Numbered from the stretch's first letter, positions 8,420 to 17,474 are shown. The stretch is 64,000 bases of DNA from Allopusillimonas ginsengisoli (GCA_005239165.1 RAPG01000004.1:1-64000); one strand, 5' to 3'. The notes: generated by a model from the letters alone, not told the origin. A program made the numbers and translations.

Positions 8420-9360
8420 TCAGGGTATGAAGACGATGCGCTCGCTGGCATGCGTCGACTCAGCCCACACTTGTTCCACCTGACTCAACGGCACAGCCTT
8501 TGCGGCAATACTGAATCTGCCGGACGCAACCTCTTTCACAAGCGCAGGCAATTCCGTGAGTATTTGACCTATCGACACGGATCCATTACCGCTGCCAAGG
8601 ATCTGGAAGTTGGCAGCGCGCAACAAAACGCCGGAGATGGCGGCGACATCTCCACCCATGGAGCCTATCTGAATCCAGGCAAGTTGCTGGCTGCGATCCA
8701 ACCGTTGCTTAATCAGCATCTCCATCAGCCGCACCGAATCCTCACCCCAGATGTAATCCAACACCACATCGATCTTGTTGGCTAACGCCCCCAACCGGGG
8801 ATCATCCAGGGCTACATTGTGCGTGGCACCCAGCGAGGACAGCTGGGCAAGTTTCTTTTTGTCGCGGCCAGCGCCAATAATTCTCGAGGCACCCAAATAT
8901 TTGGCAATTTGCACGGCCATGTTGCCCGAGCTGCCGGTAGCGCCGAGGATCAATAGCTGCTGCCCTGACTCGAAGGGCGCGCGGCAACGCAGCGCCAGCC
9001 AGGCCGACATGGCGGGGTTCATGGCGGCTGCGACGGACACCGGATTGCAGTCATTCGGGAGCTCGACGCTGTGGCTTAATTTGATAACTGTCTTGTCGGC
9101 CATCGTGCCCATCTGTTCTGGGCTTTGCGCAAATACCGCAGCTTGCCATCAGCACCGCGCCCAACACCATCGACACCCGCAACCCGCGAAAGTGCGCCAG
9201 CGCTGGAATAATGTGTTCCCGACGCTTGTCCGCGAGTGATGTGATGCAGCCCCACGGCGAGCACGTCAACCAGCATTTCGTCGGAGCTCTGAGGTCTGGG
9301 TGCAACAAAATCTGCGTACTGCGGCGGCTTGTCGAGCGATGTGATAACGGCGGCTTTCAT
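8420..9360 (-). pseudogene. Zinc-binding alcohol dehydrogenase family protein, frameshifted
   Basis: An MDR-superfamily (quinone oxidoreductase/zinc-type alcohol dehydrogenase) gene split into two frames. The N-terminal part starts at 9360 (MKAAVITSLDKPPQYADF, with AAGGAAA upstream) and reads well to GVDGVGRGADGKLRY, then leaves frame at about 9127-9137. The rest reads in the next frame as MGTMADKTVIKLS... and includes the Rossmann motif LILGATGSSGNMAVQIAK to the end at 8420. Adding one base at the junction would restore one protein of about 313 residues. The rest of both frames is intact, so this is a recent loss or a sequencing error. It is divergent from the MarR gene that probably controls it. 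Confidence 0.88.
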
Positions 9361-9404
9361 GGAGTTTTCCTTCAAACAGGGATGCGGTCATGGCTATTTA
9401 AATG

Positions 9405-9442
9405 GTTTGTAATACAAACTATTATTGATTCGTAATGCAAAC
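9405..9442. promoter_or_regulatory. Two MarR-type operators between alcohol dehydrogenase and marR
   Basis: GTTTGTAATACAAAC at 9405-9419 is a perfect 7+1+7 palindrome. A second copy at 9428-9442 (ATTCGTAATGCAAAC) matches it at 12 of 15 positions. The centres are 23 bases apart, about two helical turns, and the pair fills the short gap between divergent genes, one of which encodes a MarR regulator. This is the expected arrangement for autorepression and joint control of the dehydrogenase. Confidence 0.75.
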
Positions 9443-9476
9443 CATGTCAAGCTCTCCTTACGGAAAGGAAATTTTT

Positions 9477-9908
9477 ATGAAGCAACCTTCGCAATCAAGC
9501 GAACACTTGAGCGACGCACTTGTGCCAGCCGCTTTTGTCACGATGGCCGTGCTCAACAAGATCGGTGCCGAGAACAATCTGTCACTAACATTGATTCGCG
9601 TCCTGGGCATCTTGTGGGACCGGCGCCTGCGGATGGCCGAACTGGCCGACCGCCTTGGCCTCAAGAAATCGACAATGACGGGGCTCGTCAGTCGGGCCGA
9701 ACAGCGGGGATTATTAGCTCGCGCGCCAAACGCCGAGGACGACAGGGCCATCGACGTATTTTTGACAAATGAGGGAGCAGTGCTTGTCGAGCGCTTGCGT
9801 GCACAGACACAACGGGGGCTTGGGGGGCTGACCAGTTCCTTGAGCGTCTCAGATCAACGCCAACTTGCAGATCTGCTGTGGCGCATGCTCGAATCGCCCA
9901 AGGGCTGA
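9477..9908 (+). CDS. MarR family transcriptional regulator
   Basis: A 143-residue winged-helix repressor. The ATG at 9477 follows a GGAAAGGAA ribosome site. Residues about 32-100 carry the MarR fold: LTLIRVLGILWDRRLRMAELADRLGLKKSTMTGLVSR as helix-turn-helix, then a wing with RAPNAEDDRAIDVFLTNEG, where the D-R pair is the MarR signature. Terminal helices should form the dimer. It is divergent from the frameshifted dehydrogenase and has two palindromic operators just upstream. MarR proteins respond to small phenolic or oxidative ligands; the ligand here is unknown. Confidence 0.92.
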   Translation: MKQPSQSSEHLSDALVPAAFVTMAVLNKIGAENNLSLTLIRVLGILWDRRLRMAELADRLGLKKSTMTGLVSRAEQRGLLARAPNAEDDRAIDVFLTNEGAVLVERLRAQTQRGLGGLTSSLSVSDQRQLADLLWRMLESPKG

Positions 9909-10096
9909 GGCGATCGAGAGGGTCTGCTGATACGGACAATGTTTCCAACTACGCCTGAATCACTAGTCTGAACTCCAGGCCGACTTCAGTGCACATCACA
10001 GCACTTGCCATTTCGCACCCAACCAGCAACCAAGGCACTTAACCAGACTGGTTCCGAGGACGGCCTGTCCCTCACATTGTTCTGCCTCATGGTCCT

Positions 10097-10309
10097 CTAG
10101 TGGTCTGTCACACCAGCGAGCAGCGCCTTGTTCGCAATGAGAAAATCTCGAACACTCGCAGGCTCTCGACCGGTCAGATTCTTGACCGACGGCGTTACCG
10201 TGCTATGGAAACCAAGAGCGGTAGCCACGTCAAAACCGGTCATGATATTGACCATGAGGGGCGGTGCTCCAGCGGCAGCCAAGGCAGCAAGCCGGATTCC
10301 AGGATCTGC
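10097..10309 (-). pseudogene. 3' remnant of an NmrA/SDR-type NAD(P)-binding oxidoreductase
   Basis: About 70 codons remain open, ending at TAG (10097). The sequence around VTPSVKNLTGREPASVRDF with a following helix resembles the C-terminal end of NmrA-like oxidoreductases, where TGR-P-SF-DF is common. An in-frame TAG at 10310-10312 lies just upstream and no Rossmann-fold region can be found before it, so the gene has lost its 5' part. The remainder of the 9909-10405 interval holds nothing I recognise. Confidence 0.55.
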
Positions 10310-10405
10310 CTAATCTCCGTCTGCTTGTCGCGTCAAACCTGAAAGCCTGATGCAGGCGGTGCTTCGGGGTGAACTACCGGGGCCGTTTGGCCATGGACGG
10401 AGACT

Positions 10406-11290
10406 TTACTCTTCCGTCAGTACGGCGTCAGAAAGGCGCGAGAATTTACATTTATGTTGAATAAACGCTAGTGCACGGGGCAGGGCATCGCGAAATGTCA
10501 GCCATTCGTGATCGCCATCGACGATGCGCAGTTCGACTTGCTCCGGCTGTGTTGAATAGAGCTCAGCAAACAGCTGTGCCATCATGATGGGAGTGGCCTG
10601 CTGATCGTGGTCGCCGCTTTCTATATAGATTGGGACAGTCGTACTTTTATCACGATATGGGGTCAGCAGCGCCGGGTAGCTTTGGTTTTGCCACAGCGCC
10701 AGGTCGAATTTTCCATTACGTACAAATTGCCCCGTGTCGCTGCGGGCGCTTGAGTGCTCTGATGGTTCGTTGTCGACGCCCGGGCTTAACAAGCCCGCTG
10801 CGCATAATAGCTCGGGATGCGACAGGGCCATATTAAGCACGCCGAACCCACCCATTGACATGCCTGCGAATGCGCGCTGATCGCGGCCGGTATCCGCCTC
10901 ATACTGTTTTTCAACGTAAGGAATCAGCTCGGTCCTGAGCATTGTCTGCATGGGTTCTGCACTGCCGTCTATCCACCATGAGAATCCTCCGTCGGGCATG
11001 ACCGCGATTATCGGCGCAATTTTTTTACGGCGAATCAAGCCATCGAGCGTCTCGCGAACCCCTGCGTGGTTGGCCCACACCTGCTCGTCACCACCGGAGC
11101 CATGCAGCAGGTATACAACGGGGTACTTGTCGAAAGAGTCGTAGTATCCATCTGGAAGGTACACAGTGAAGGATACGCTGTGCTCAAGAACACTGGACGG
11201 TAACTTGTCGCTGACTATTTCGCCCGCAACAGCGCCCGCCGATACGGTTAGAAGCAGGGCGGTCAGCAGGTTTTTGCACAGGCGTTTAAT
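10406..11290 (-). CDS. Exported esterase D-like alpha/beta hydrolase, start codon problematic
   Basis: An alpha/beta-hydrolase of the esterase (EstA/Fes-like) type: YPVVYLLHGSGGDEQVWANH carries the oxyanion loop, AGMSMGGFG the nucleophile serine, SGDHDQQ the acid and DGDHEW the histidine. The first standard start is a GTG at 11164 (252 residues), but the frame stays open upstream and encodes a clear signal peptide (KRLCKNLLTALLLTVSAGAVA) and a short linker. No ATG, GTG or TTG precedes that part; an ATT at 11290, eight bases after AGAGG, or a CTG at about 11311 could serve. I give the extended limits. Either a rare start is used or the start codon has mutated. Confidence 0.75.
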   Translation of the reverse strand: MKRLCKNLLTALLLTVSAGAVAGEIVSDKLPSSVLEHSVSFTVYLPDGYYDSFDKYPVVYLLHGSGGDEQVWANHAGVRETLDGLIRRKKIAPIIAVMPDGGFSWWIDGSAEPMQTMLRTELIPYVEKQYEADTGRDQRAFAGMSMGGFGVLNMALSHPELLCAAGLLSPGVDNEPSEHSSARSDTGQFVRNGKFDLALWQNQSYPALLTPYRDKSTTVPIYIESGDHDQQATPIMMAQLFAELYSTQPEQVELRIVDGDHEWLTFRDALPRALAFIQHKCKFSRLSDAVLTEE

Positions 11291-11349
11291 AATTGACCTC
11301 TTCGCAACACGACACAGTTATCACGGGTTTGCACCTGCCAGGCTTGCGC

Positions 11350-12327
11350 TTATTTTGCATCAAGGCTTTCTCGTTCCATCAACAAATAGGTACCGAATGC
11401 ATTAATGCGGTTTGCGTTATCGAAGGCGGGCTCTTTCTCAAAACGAGACCAGTCGGTAGCCGCATAGGCCTCTTCAAATGGCGTCATTTCTTCGACAGCA
11501 TGGCCCATTTCTTGTCGCAGGTAGGTCAGATAGTCGCGTGTCAATTTCATGTCACTCTCGGTTTGTTCCGATGCGGGGCCGTGGCCAGGTATGACGATTT
11601 TGGGGCCGACCTGCAACATGCTGTCTAGTGCCGTCAGCCACGTTTTGCTATTGGCATTGCCGACAAATGGGATCCGGCCGCTGAAATACAAATCGCCGGC
11701 AAACAAAACCCCATCGTTGACAACGAACATCATGATGTCTTCATCGGAGTGTGCGCCGCTGGCGTCGATGATCTGGAACTGCATGCCGCCCATTTCAAAC
11801 TTCAGGATTTTGCCATCTTTGAAATCTAACCACCTGTCAGCCGCGACAACATGGGTGTTTGCGTCTACCCATGGTGCCAGATCTGCGCGCCGCTGGGCCA
11901 GACGATTGATGGCCTCTTCGGAGTTCAGATACGCTTGACCATTAGTATGAGCCCAGATTTCGGCGCCGGCCGCCTTAAATGCCTGTAAGCCGTAGATGTG
12001 GTCAGCATGGTAATGGCTGACGATTACCCGCTTGACGGGTTGGTCGCTGATTTCGTGGATCGCCTTCAGCATCGCTTCGCCCAGCGCCGGAGTACCCAGC
12101 GAATCGAAAACGACGACGCCATCGTCGGTAAGGACGAAGCCCGCATTAGACATGAATCCCTTGTTATCGGCACTGGCCATGGCGGATTCGCCGCCAAAAT
12201 AGTACACATGCTCGCTAACCTGGACGGGCTTGAGAATGATCTCCTCGGCAGCCGAAACGTGAGCACAAAACAGCAGTGATGGCCCCACGATCAACGTCAT
12301 AACCCATTGTTTGACGGCTTTTTTCAT
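11350..12327 (-). CDS. MBL-fold metallohydrolase, SoxH-like, exported
   Basis: A 325-residue metallo-beta-lactamase-fold protein with a Sec signal peptide (about 1-27, ending AHVSAA) and a strong ribosome site (AAGGAGAT). The zinc-binding motif HYHADH is present at about residue 105, with further ligands in DASGAHSDED, FAGDLYF and PGHGP. It belongs to the periplasmic SoxH/quinoprotein-relay type of hydrolase often found beside sox genes. SoxH is not required for thiosulfate oxidation in Paracoccus; a role in hydrolysing sulfur-thiol conjugates such as glutathione persulfide is a hypothesis only. It is divergent from fccA, so the 213-base gap should hold both promoters. Confidence 0.85.
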   Translation of the reverse strand: MKKAVKQWVMTLIVGPSLLFCAHVSAAEEIILKPVQVSEHVYYFGGESAMASADNKGFMSNAGFVLTDDGVVVFDSLGTPALGEAMLKAIHEISDQPVKRVIVSHYHADHIYGLQAFKAAGAEIWAHTNGQAYLNSEEAINRLAQRRADLAPWVDANTHVVAADRWLDFKDGKILKFEMGGMQFQIIDASGAHSDEDIMMFVVNDGVLFAGDLYFSGRIPFVGNANSKTWLTALDSMLQVGPKIVIPGHGPASEQTESDMKLTRDYLTYLRQEMGHAVEEMTPFEEAYAATDWSRFEKEPAFDNANRINAFGTYLLMERESLDAK

Positions 12328-12540
12328 GTAGTTGATCTCCTTGTGACTGTTTTTTTGAACTATCTTGATTTTCTCTGGCGGCGACTTCCCTTACGATGTG
12401 AAGCTTATCGTCTTTTGAGAGGCGGTGCCAGATTTCATCTGAGGTACTATTTGAAACCTGCCTGCGTGCCTACTCTTTCGGGCAAGTGGCGAACTGCGGG
12501 TAATGGGCCATACAACACCATTATTCAATGGAGGAAGGTC

Positions 12541-12927
12541 ATGTCTGCACTGTGCCAACTATGCGCACCCGCCGCGATACACAGAGCGCTAACCTGTATC
12601 TTGATCAGTTTGGCGATGTCAGGGCAGGCGCTGCGAGCCCAAGAGGCCACAGGTGACATGCAGGCCAGGGCATGGGCCTATTCCTGCGCTACCTGTCACG
12701 GTGTCGCCGCGTCTCCCGTAACAGGGATACCTAGTCTCGCAGGCATCCCAGCCAAGCGGCTGGTGGAGATGATGCAGACGTATGCCAGTGCTAATCGTCC
12801 CGGTGTGTTGATGAGTCAGATTGCGCGAGGTTACGATGAGGCAACAGTCTGGCGAATCGGGAATTGGTATGAAAGTTTAGTACCTGACGATGCAAAAAAC
12901 CCGCCACACAGTGAGACTCAGCCATGA
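12541..12927 (+). CDS. fccA: Sulfide dehydrogenase cytochrome c subunit
   Basis: A 128-residue periplasmic monohaem cytochrome c. The ATG at 12541 follows TGGAGGAAGGTC and starts a signal peptide (to about residue 35, ending ALRAQ). One haem site, CATCH, lies near residue 48 and a likely distal Met in GVLMSQIARGY. It overlaps the flavoprotein gene by four bases, the usual arrangement of flavocytochrome c sulfide dehydrogenase, in which this subunit receives electrons from the FAD subunit and passes them to the respiratory chain. It is the first gene of the rightward sulfur-oxidation cluster. Confidence 0.87.
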   Translation: MSALCQLCAPAAIHRALTCILISLAMSGQALRAQEATGDMQARAWAYSCATCHGVAASPVTGIPSLAGIPAKRLVEMMQTYASANRPGVLMSQIARGYDEATVWRIGNWYESLVPDDAKNPPHSETQP

Positions 12928-14192
12928 GACGACGCACCTTTCTGAAATCTGTGGGTGGTTTGGCCGTGATATCTGCACCGTCACTCGGTCTGGCTCGCGA
13001 GGCGACACAAGCGCATGTTGTCGTCGTGGGCGGCGGCTATGGCGGCGCGACAGCAGCCAAATATCTGCGCTTGTTCAGCAATGGACGCATACGGGTAACG
13101 CTGGTGGAGCCAAACCTGCAGTTTATCTCTGCCCCTATGTCTAATCTGGTGCTGGAAGGCCGGCTGTCCATGGCCGATATCACACACGATTACCGCGGGC
13201 TGGCACGCTATGGCGTACAAATTGTGCATGATTATGCAGAACATGTAGATGCAGACAAACGTCAGGTGATACTGCGCAAGGGCGGGGCACTTGACTGGGA
13301 CAGACTTATTTTGTCTCCGGGCATTGATTTCATGTGGGACCAAATCCCTGGACTCAAAAATGAAACAGCCCGGCAAACCATGCTCCAGGCGTGGAAAGCG
13401 GGGCCGCAGATCCAGTTACTCAGACGGCAGCTTGAAGCAATGCCCGACGGGGGGCGCTTTATTCTTTGTATCCCCGAGGCACCTTACCGCTGCCCGCCAG
13501 CGCCTTATGAGCGCGCATGTCTGGTTGCAGCGTACTTCAAGCGTCATAAACCACGGGCTAAGGTGCACATTTTCGACGCCAATGCACAGGTTACTGCTGA
13601 AGCCGACTTGTTCAACGAAGCCTGGCAGACGCGGTATCCAGATATCATTGAATACAACCCCGCATTCAAGGCAGTAGACGTAAATGCTGCCAGCAAGACT
13701 GTAATTTTTGAGTTTGGTGAAGAAGAGCGTGGCGATGTAGTTAACTTGCTCCCTCCCATGCGCGCGGCAGATATCGCGCGCGACGCCGAAGTAGTAACGG
13801 CCAACAATCGGTGGTGTGAGGTTGACTTCCTGACCTTCTCCTCAGTGGTGAACGAGCGCATCCACATATTGGGCGATGCGGTGCAGATTGCTCCCGTTAT
13901 GCCCAAAGCGGGCCACATGGCTAACCAGCATGGAAAAACCTGCGCTGCGGCAGTGGCGGCGTTATTGCAGGGCGGCGAGGTGAACAGCGAGCCTTTGTAT
14001 TCCAGTACTTGTTACAGTTTTGTGGACACCGATGAAGCCATGCACGTGGCCAGCGTGCACCGATATAGTTCGCAAGAACACACTATGCTTCCAGTGAAGA
14101 GCGCAGGTGGTGTTTCCATTGCGCCTAGCTCTCTGGAAGCGGGGCAGGCGTTGGAGTGGGCACACGCGATCTGGGCCGATATGCTCACATAA
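12924..14192 (+). CDS. fccB: Flavocytochrome c sulfide dehydrogenase, flavoprotein subunit (FccB/SoxF)
   Basis: A 422-residue FAD protein that oxidises sulfide to sulfur or polysulfide in the periplasm. It has a twin-arginine leader (RRRTFLKSVGGLAV), an FAD-binding motif HVVVVGGGYGGATAAKYL at residues 31-48, and two cysteines that probably form the redox disulfide, one in PYRCPPAPYERAC and one in GKTCAAAV. The C-terminal region ends with the FCSD-specific dimerisation/haem-contact domain (YSSTCYSFVD). Translation is coupled to fccA by an ATGA overlap. Oxidised sulfide sulfur could feed the Sox system encoded just downstream. Confidence 0.92.
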   Translation: MRRRTFLKSVGGLAVISAPSLGLAREATQAHVVVVGGGYGGATAAKYLRLFSNGRIRVTLVEPNLQFISAPMSNLVLEGRLSMADITHDYRGLARYGVQIVHDYAEHVDADKRQVILRKGGALDWDRLILSPGIDFMWDQIPGLKNETARQTMLQAWKAGPQIQLLRRQLEAMPDGGRFILCIPEAPYRCPPAPYERACLVAAYFKRHKPRAKVHIFDANAQVTAEADLFNEAWQTRYPDIIEYNPAFKAVDVNAASKTVIFEFGEEERGDVVNLLPPMRAADIARDAEVVTANNRWCEVDFLTFSSVVNERIHILGDAVQIAPVMPKAGHMANQHGKTCAAAVAALLQGGEVNSEPLYSSTCYSFVDTDEAMHVASVHRYSSQEHTMLPVKSAGGVSIAPSSLEAGQALEWAHAIWADMLT

Positions 14193-14247
14193 TCTGCCCC
14201 TCTGCGCCCTTGTGCCTTACATCTATGAAGAGGCGCGAGCGTTTCAA

Positions 14248-14264
14248 GTTTCACATGTTGAAAC
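14248..14264. promoter_or_regulatory. Inverted repeat upstream of soxC
   Basis: GTTTCA (14248-14253) and TGAAAC (14259-14264) form a perfect 6-bp inverted repeat with a 5-base spacer, and an extra GTTTCA half-site begins at 14241. It lies in the 195-base gap between fccB and soxC, 124 bases before the soxC start. It could be an operator for a regulator of the sox operon; no SoxR-like gene is in the window. Confidence 0.4.
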
Positions 14265-14387
14265 ATCAGATATTTAGACTAATTTGATTTCTGTCAAGAA
14301 ATTTTAGGTCCGTAATTTCCCCTGTTTATAACTTAAAGCTATGAGCTTATATTTGTTTCTCATGATGTTTGTGATGGATTGAGATAA

Positions 14388-15755
14388 ATGAATGTGAGTC
14401 GTGATGGTGATAGCCGATCTGCACCTATAGGTCGGATCAGAAAGGCGCCCGAGAATTTCGTGACACCCGATCTTCGTGCGGAAATAAGCAGTGCCGGACT
14501 GGACAGTGAGCGCAGGGGGTTTTTGCGCCGCAGTTTTCTGGCAGCTGCGGCGGCTCTGGCTGCAGGGCCCTCGCTGGCCAGGGCTGCGGAAAGCGACCCC
14601 ATGATCTTGCAGCCCAGACCGTGGAGCACAAAACTGGGCAATCCCGTTGCCTCCAGCCCCTATGGGCAACCCTCGTCGTTTGAATCTAATCTTCAGCGCA
14701 GGCAGTCGCCAGGCTTGACGCCGACACCTCAGGCGTCGGTTGCCTTTGCACCGTTACAGGGTTTCTTTGGAATTATCACGCCATCAGGTTTGCATTTCGA
14801 GCGGCACCATCAGGGCTGGGTCGATGTCGATCCGGAACAGCACCGGCTGATGATTAATGGCATGGTCAAGGAAGCAAAGGTGTATACGATGGACGATCTG
14901 ATGCGACTGCCGTCAGTATCGCGTATGCATTTCATTGAGTGCGGTGCCAACACCGGTATGGAGTGGGGCAATGCGGCAGTGCCTACTGTGCAGTACACGC
15001 ACGGCATGCTGTCCTGTTGTGAATTTACGGGAGTGCCGCTCAAAACTCTGCTGGACGACTGTGGCGCCGATTTAAAGAACGCCAAGTTTGTACTTGCCGA
15101 AGGGAACGACGGATCGAGCATGACGCGTACGATCTCCATGGAGGCGGCGCTCGACGATGTGATCGTCGCCTGGGGTATGAATGGCGAGATGTTGCGACCT
15201 GAAAATGGCTACCCGCTGCGCCTGGTAGTGCCTGGCGTCCAGGGTGTCTCCTGGGTCAAGTGGTTGCGTCGCATCGAGGTGGGAGACCAGCCCTGGAACA
15301 CCAAGGACGAAACCTCGCATTATGTTGACATGATGCCAGACGGCATACACCGTCAGTACACCTCAATACAGGAAGCCAAGTCGGTGATCACGACCCCTTC
15401 GGGCGGGCAGGCGCTGATGGGCAAGGGGTTTTACAACGTGAGCGGCCTGGCATGGTCAGGGCGCGGAAAGATCAAGCAGGTAGATGTTTCATTTGACGGC
15501 GGCAGCAACTGGAAGACTGCCCGTCTGGAAACGCCCGTGCTCGACAAGTGCTTAACGCGGTTCAACATCGACTGGGTATGGGACGGATCGCCGGTCATTC
15601 TGCAGAGTCGAGCCACGGACAGCACGGGCTTCGTGCAGCCCCGGTATAGGCAGCTGCGGGAAGTGCGCGGAACGCGTTCCACCTATCACAATAATGCGAT
15701 TCAATCCTGGCAGGTAGACGAAAGCGGAGAGGTTTTCAATGTACAGATGGACTAG
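14388..15755 (+). CDS. soxC: Sulfur dehydrogenase molybdoprotein SoxC
   Basis: A 455-residue periplasmic molybdopterin enzyme of the sulfite oxidase family. A long leader holds the twin-arginine motif ERRGFLRRSFLAAAAALA at about 42-59. The molybdenum-ligand cysteine is in HFIECGANTGMEWG. The C-terminal dimerisation domain (Mo-co dimer, about 330-440) includes VSGLAWSGRGKI and VDVSFDGGSNW. SoxC works with SoxD as Sox(CD)2, which removes six electrons from the SoxY-bound sulfane sulfur, so its presence predicts complete oxidation of thiosulfate to sulfate without sulfur globules. It overlaps soxD by 17 bases. Confidence 0.95.
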   Translation: MNVSRDGDSRSAPIGRIRKAPENFVTPDLRAEISSAGLDSERRGFLRRSFLAAAAALAAGPSLARAAESDPMILQPRPWSTKLGNPVASSPYGQPSSFESNLQRRQSPGLTPTPQASVAFAPLQGFFGIITPSGLHFERHHQGWVDVDPEQHRLMINGMVKEAKVYTMDDLMRLPSVSRMHFIECGANTGMEWGNAAVPTVQYTHGMLSCCEFTGVPLKTLLDDCGADLKNAKFVLAEGNDGSSMTRTISMEAALDDVIVAWGMNGEMLRPENGYPLRLVVPGVQGVSWVKWLRRIEVGDQPWNTKDETSHYVDMMPDGIHRQYTSIQEAKSVITTPSGGQALMGKGFYNVSGLAWSGRGKIKQVDVSFDGGSNWKTARLETPVLDKCLTRFNIDWVWDGSPVILQSRATDSTGFVQPRYRQLREVRGTRSTYHNNAIQSWQVDESGEVFNVQMD

Positions 15756-16914
15756 ACATGCTCTGCTTTCGTGTGCGCTGGGCATGGCTTTTGGTAGTCC
15801 AGTTCAGGCCCAGACTCCAGCGAAGTCACCAACCCCGGCGCCGGCCAAGTCTCTGGTTCAGGCTGAGCACGGATACAGCGTAGGCAGGCCTGCGACCAAG
15901 GCAGAGCTAGATGCCTGGGATATTGATGTCCGTCCTGATTTCAAGGGGTTGCCGCGCGGTAGTGGCACCGTCGACCAGGGCGCAGATATATGGGACTCAA
16001 CCTGTGCAACCTGTCACGGCTCGTTTGGCGAAAGCAACTCGTTCTTTGCTCCGCTGGTCGGCGGGACAACACCAGAGGACATAAAAAGCGGTCATGTTGC
16101 CGGACTGATCAAGGGCGGCCAGCCTTCGCGAACCACCTTCATGAAGGTAGACACTGTGTCGACGCTGTGGGACTACATACATCGCGCCATGCCCTGGGAT
16201 AATCCCAAATCGCTAGAACCCGATGATGTCTACGCTGTGTTGGCTTATCTGCTCAATCTTGCTGAAATCGTACCTTCCGACTTTACGCTGAACAACGAGA
16301 CCATCGTGCAGGTGCAGGAAAAAATGCCTAATCGCAATGGCATGAAATTCTGGCCCGGGCTATGGACTGTGAGCGGCGAGCCTGACACTCACAATACAGC
16401 CTGTATGAGCGAGTGCGACACGTCTGGGAAACCTGCTTCGATTCTTCCGCCGCATGCCCGTGATGCGCATGGCGACCTGGCGGCGCAAATGCGCATAATC
16501 GGCCCGGTCCGCGGAGTTGACAGCATGACGTCTGCGCTTACGGGTTCGGTCGATGACAATGTCGAAAAAGTGCGCGAGCATGCCCGGTCAACGCTGGTCG
16601 CCACCCAGAGGGCTGATGAGAAACATGACGGCTCGTCAAAACCGGATGCAAATGGGGAAAAGACGATGGCGATGCTGACTGATAACGGCTGCATGACTTG
16701 CCACGCCCGGGACAAGAAAGTGGTTGGCCCTTCGTTTGTCGATATTGCTGCCAAGTACAAAGACCAGGATGATGCAACTGGCAAGCTTACAGCCAAAATT
16801 CAGAAGGGAGGATCCGGCGTATGGGGCGCGATCCCCATGCCAGCACATCCAACGTTGTCCGACGATGACGCCAAAGCCATGGTTCAGTGGATACTGACGA
16901 ACACCGGGCAGTAA
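15739..16914 (+). CDS. soxD: Dihaem cytochrome c SoxD
   Basis: A 391-residue periplasmic cytochrome with signal peptide MYRWTRHALLSCALGMAFG and two haem sites: CATCH near residue 91 and CMTCH near residue 318. The two cytochrome domains are separated by a flexible region rich in charged residues. SoxD is the electron-accepting partner of SoxC; the 17-base overlap of the genes supports tight coupling. The proline/alanine-rich stretch after the signal peptide (about residues 27-38) is likely a linker. Confidence 0.94.
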   Translation: MYRWTRHALLSCALGMAFGSPVQAQTPAKSPTPAPAKSLVQAEHGYSVGRPATKAELDAWDIDVRPDFKGLPRGSGTVDQGADIWDSTCATCHGSFGESNSFFAPLVGGTTPEDIKSGHVAGLIKGGQPSRTTFMKVDTVSTLWDYIHRAMPWDNPKSLEPDDVYAVLAYLLNLAEIVPSDFTLNNETIVQVQEKMPNRNGMKFWPGLWTVSGEPDTHNTACMSECDTSGKPASILPPHARDAHGDLAAQMRIIGPVRGVDSMTSALTGSVDDNVEKVREHARSTLVATQRADEKHDGSSKPDANGEKTMAMLTDNGCMTCHARDKKVVGPSFVDIAAKYKDQDDATGKLTAKIQKGGSGVWGAIPMPAHPTLSDDDAKAMVQWILTNTGQ

Positions 16915-16960
16915 GCAAGAATTTGCAATTTATAAATTCAATTAAACAGAGGAGCGGGAA

Positions 16961-17428
16961 ATGAACAAGCAGCGAAGAAATGTACTAAAGCTCGGCACGG
17001 TTCTGGGCCTGGCCGTTGCGGCCGGCATCATGAGGCCCGAGGAGGCCTGGGCCGTTCAGGAAGAGTGGAACAAGCAGGCGTTCTCTGCCACCAAGCTCGA
17101 CGATGTGATCAAGGCCCTGGGCGGTGATCAGGCGACCGAAAGCGACAAAATAACGCTCGCCGCACCGGACATTGCTGAAAATGGTGCGGTGGTGCCTATT
17201 GGTGTTACCAGCGATCTGCCCAACACCACGCAGATCTCGATACTAGTGCCTAAAAACCCCAGCGCCCTGACGGCTCACTTCGAGCTGCCTGAAGGCACAC
17301 TGCCAGAGGTTGCGACCCGCATCAAAATGGGCGGCACGTCCGACGTTTACGCGCTCGTGAAGTCCGATGGAAAATTCTACACGGTGCATAAAGAGATCAA
17401 GGTGACGCTGGGCGGCTGCGGCGGCTGA
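16961..17428 (+). CDS. soxY: Sulfur carrier protein SoxY
   Basis: A 155-residue protein whose C-terminus is the diagnostic VTLGGCGG: the cysteine two residues from the end of the swinging arm carries the sulfur intermediates through the Sox cycle. The N-terminus is a twin-arginine-like leader (KQRRNVLKLGTVLG) ending near EEAWA. A good GGAGCGGG ribosome site precedes the ATG. It is followed by soxZ, its heterodimer partner, and the pair lies centrally between soxCD and soxAX. Confidence 0.96.
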   Translation: MNKQRRNVLKLGTVLGLAVAAGIMRPEEAWAVQEEWNKQAFSATKLDDVIKALGGDQATESDKITLAAPDIAENGAVVPIGVTSDLPNTTQISILVPKNPSALTAHFELPEGTLPEVATRIKMGGTSDVYALVKSDGKFYTVHKEIKVTLGGCGG

Positions 17429-17474
17429 TTGCCCCGCCTTTCCCAACATCGATATCAATCTACAAGGAACAGAC

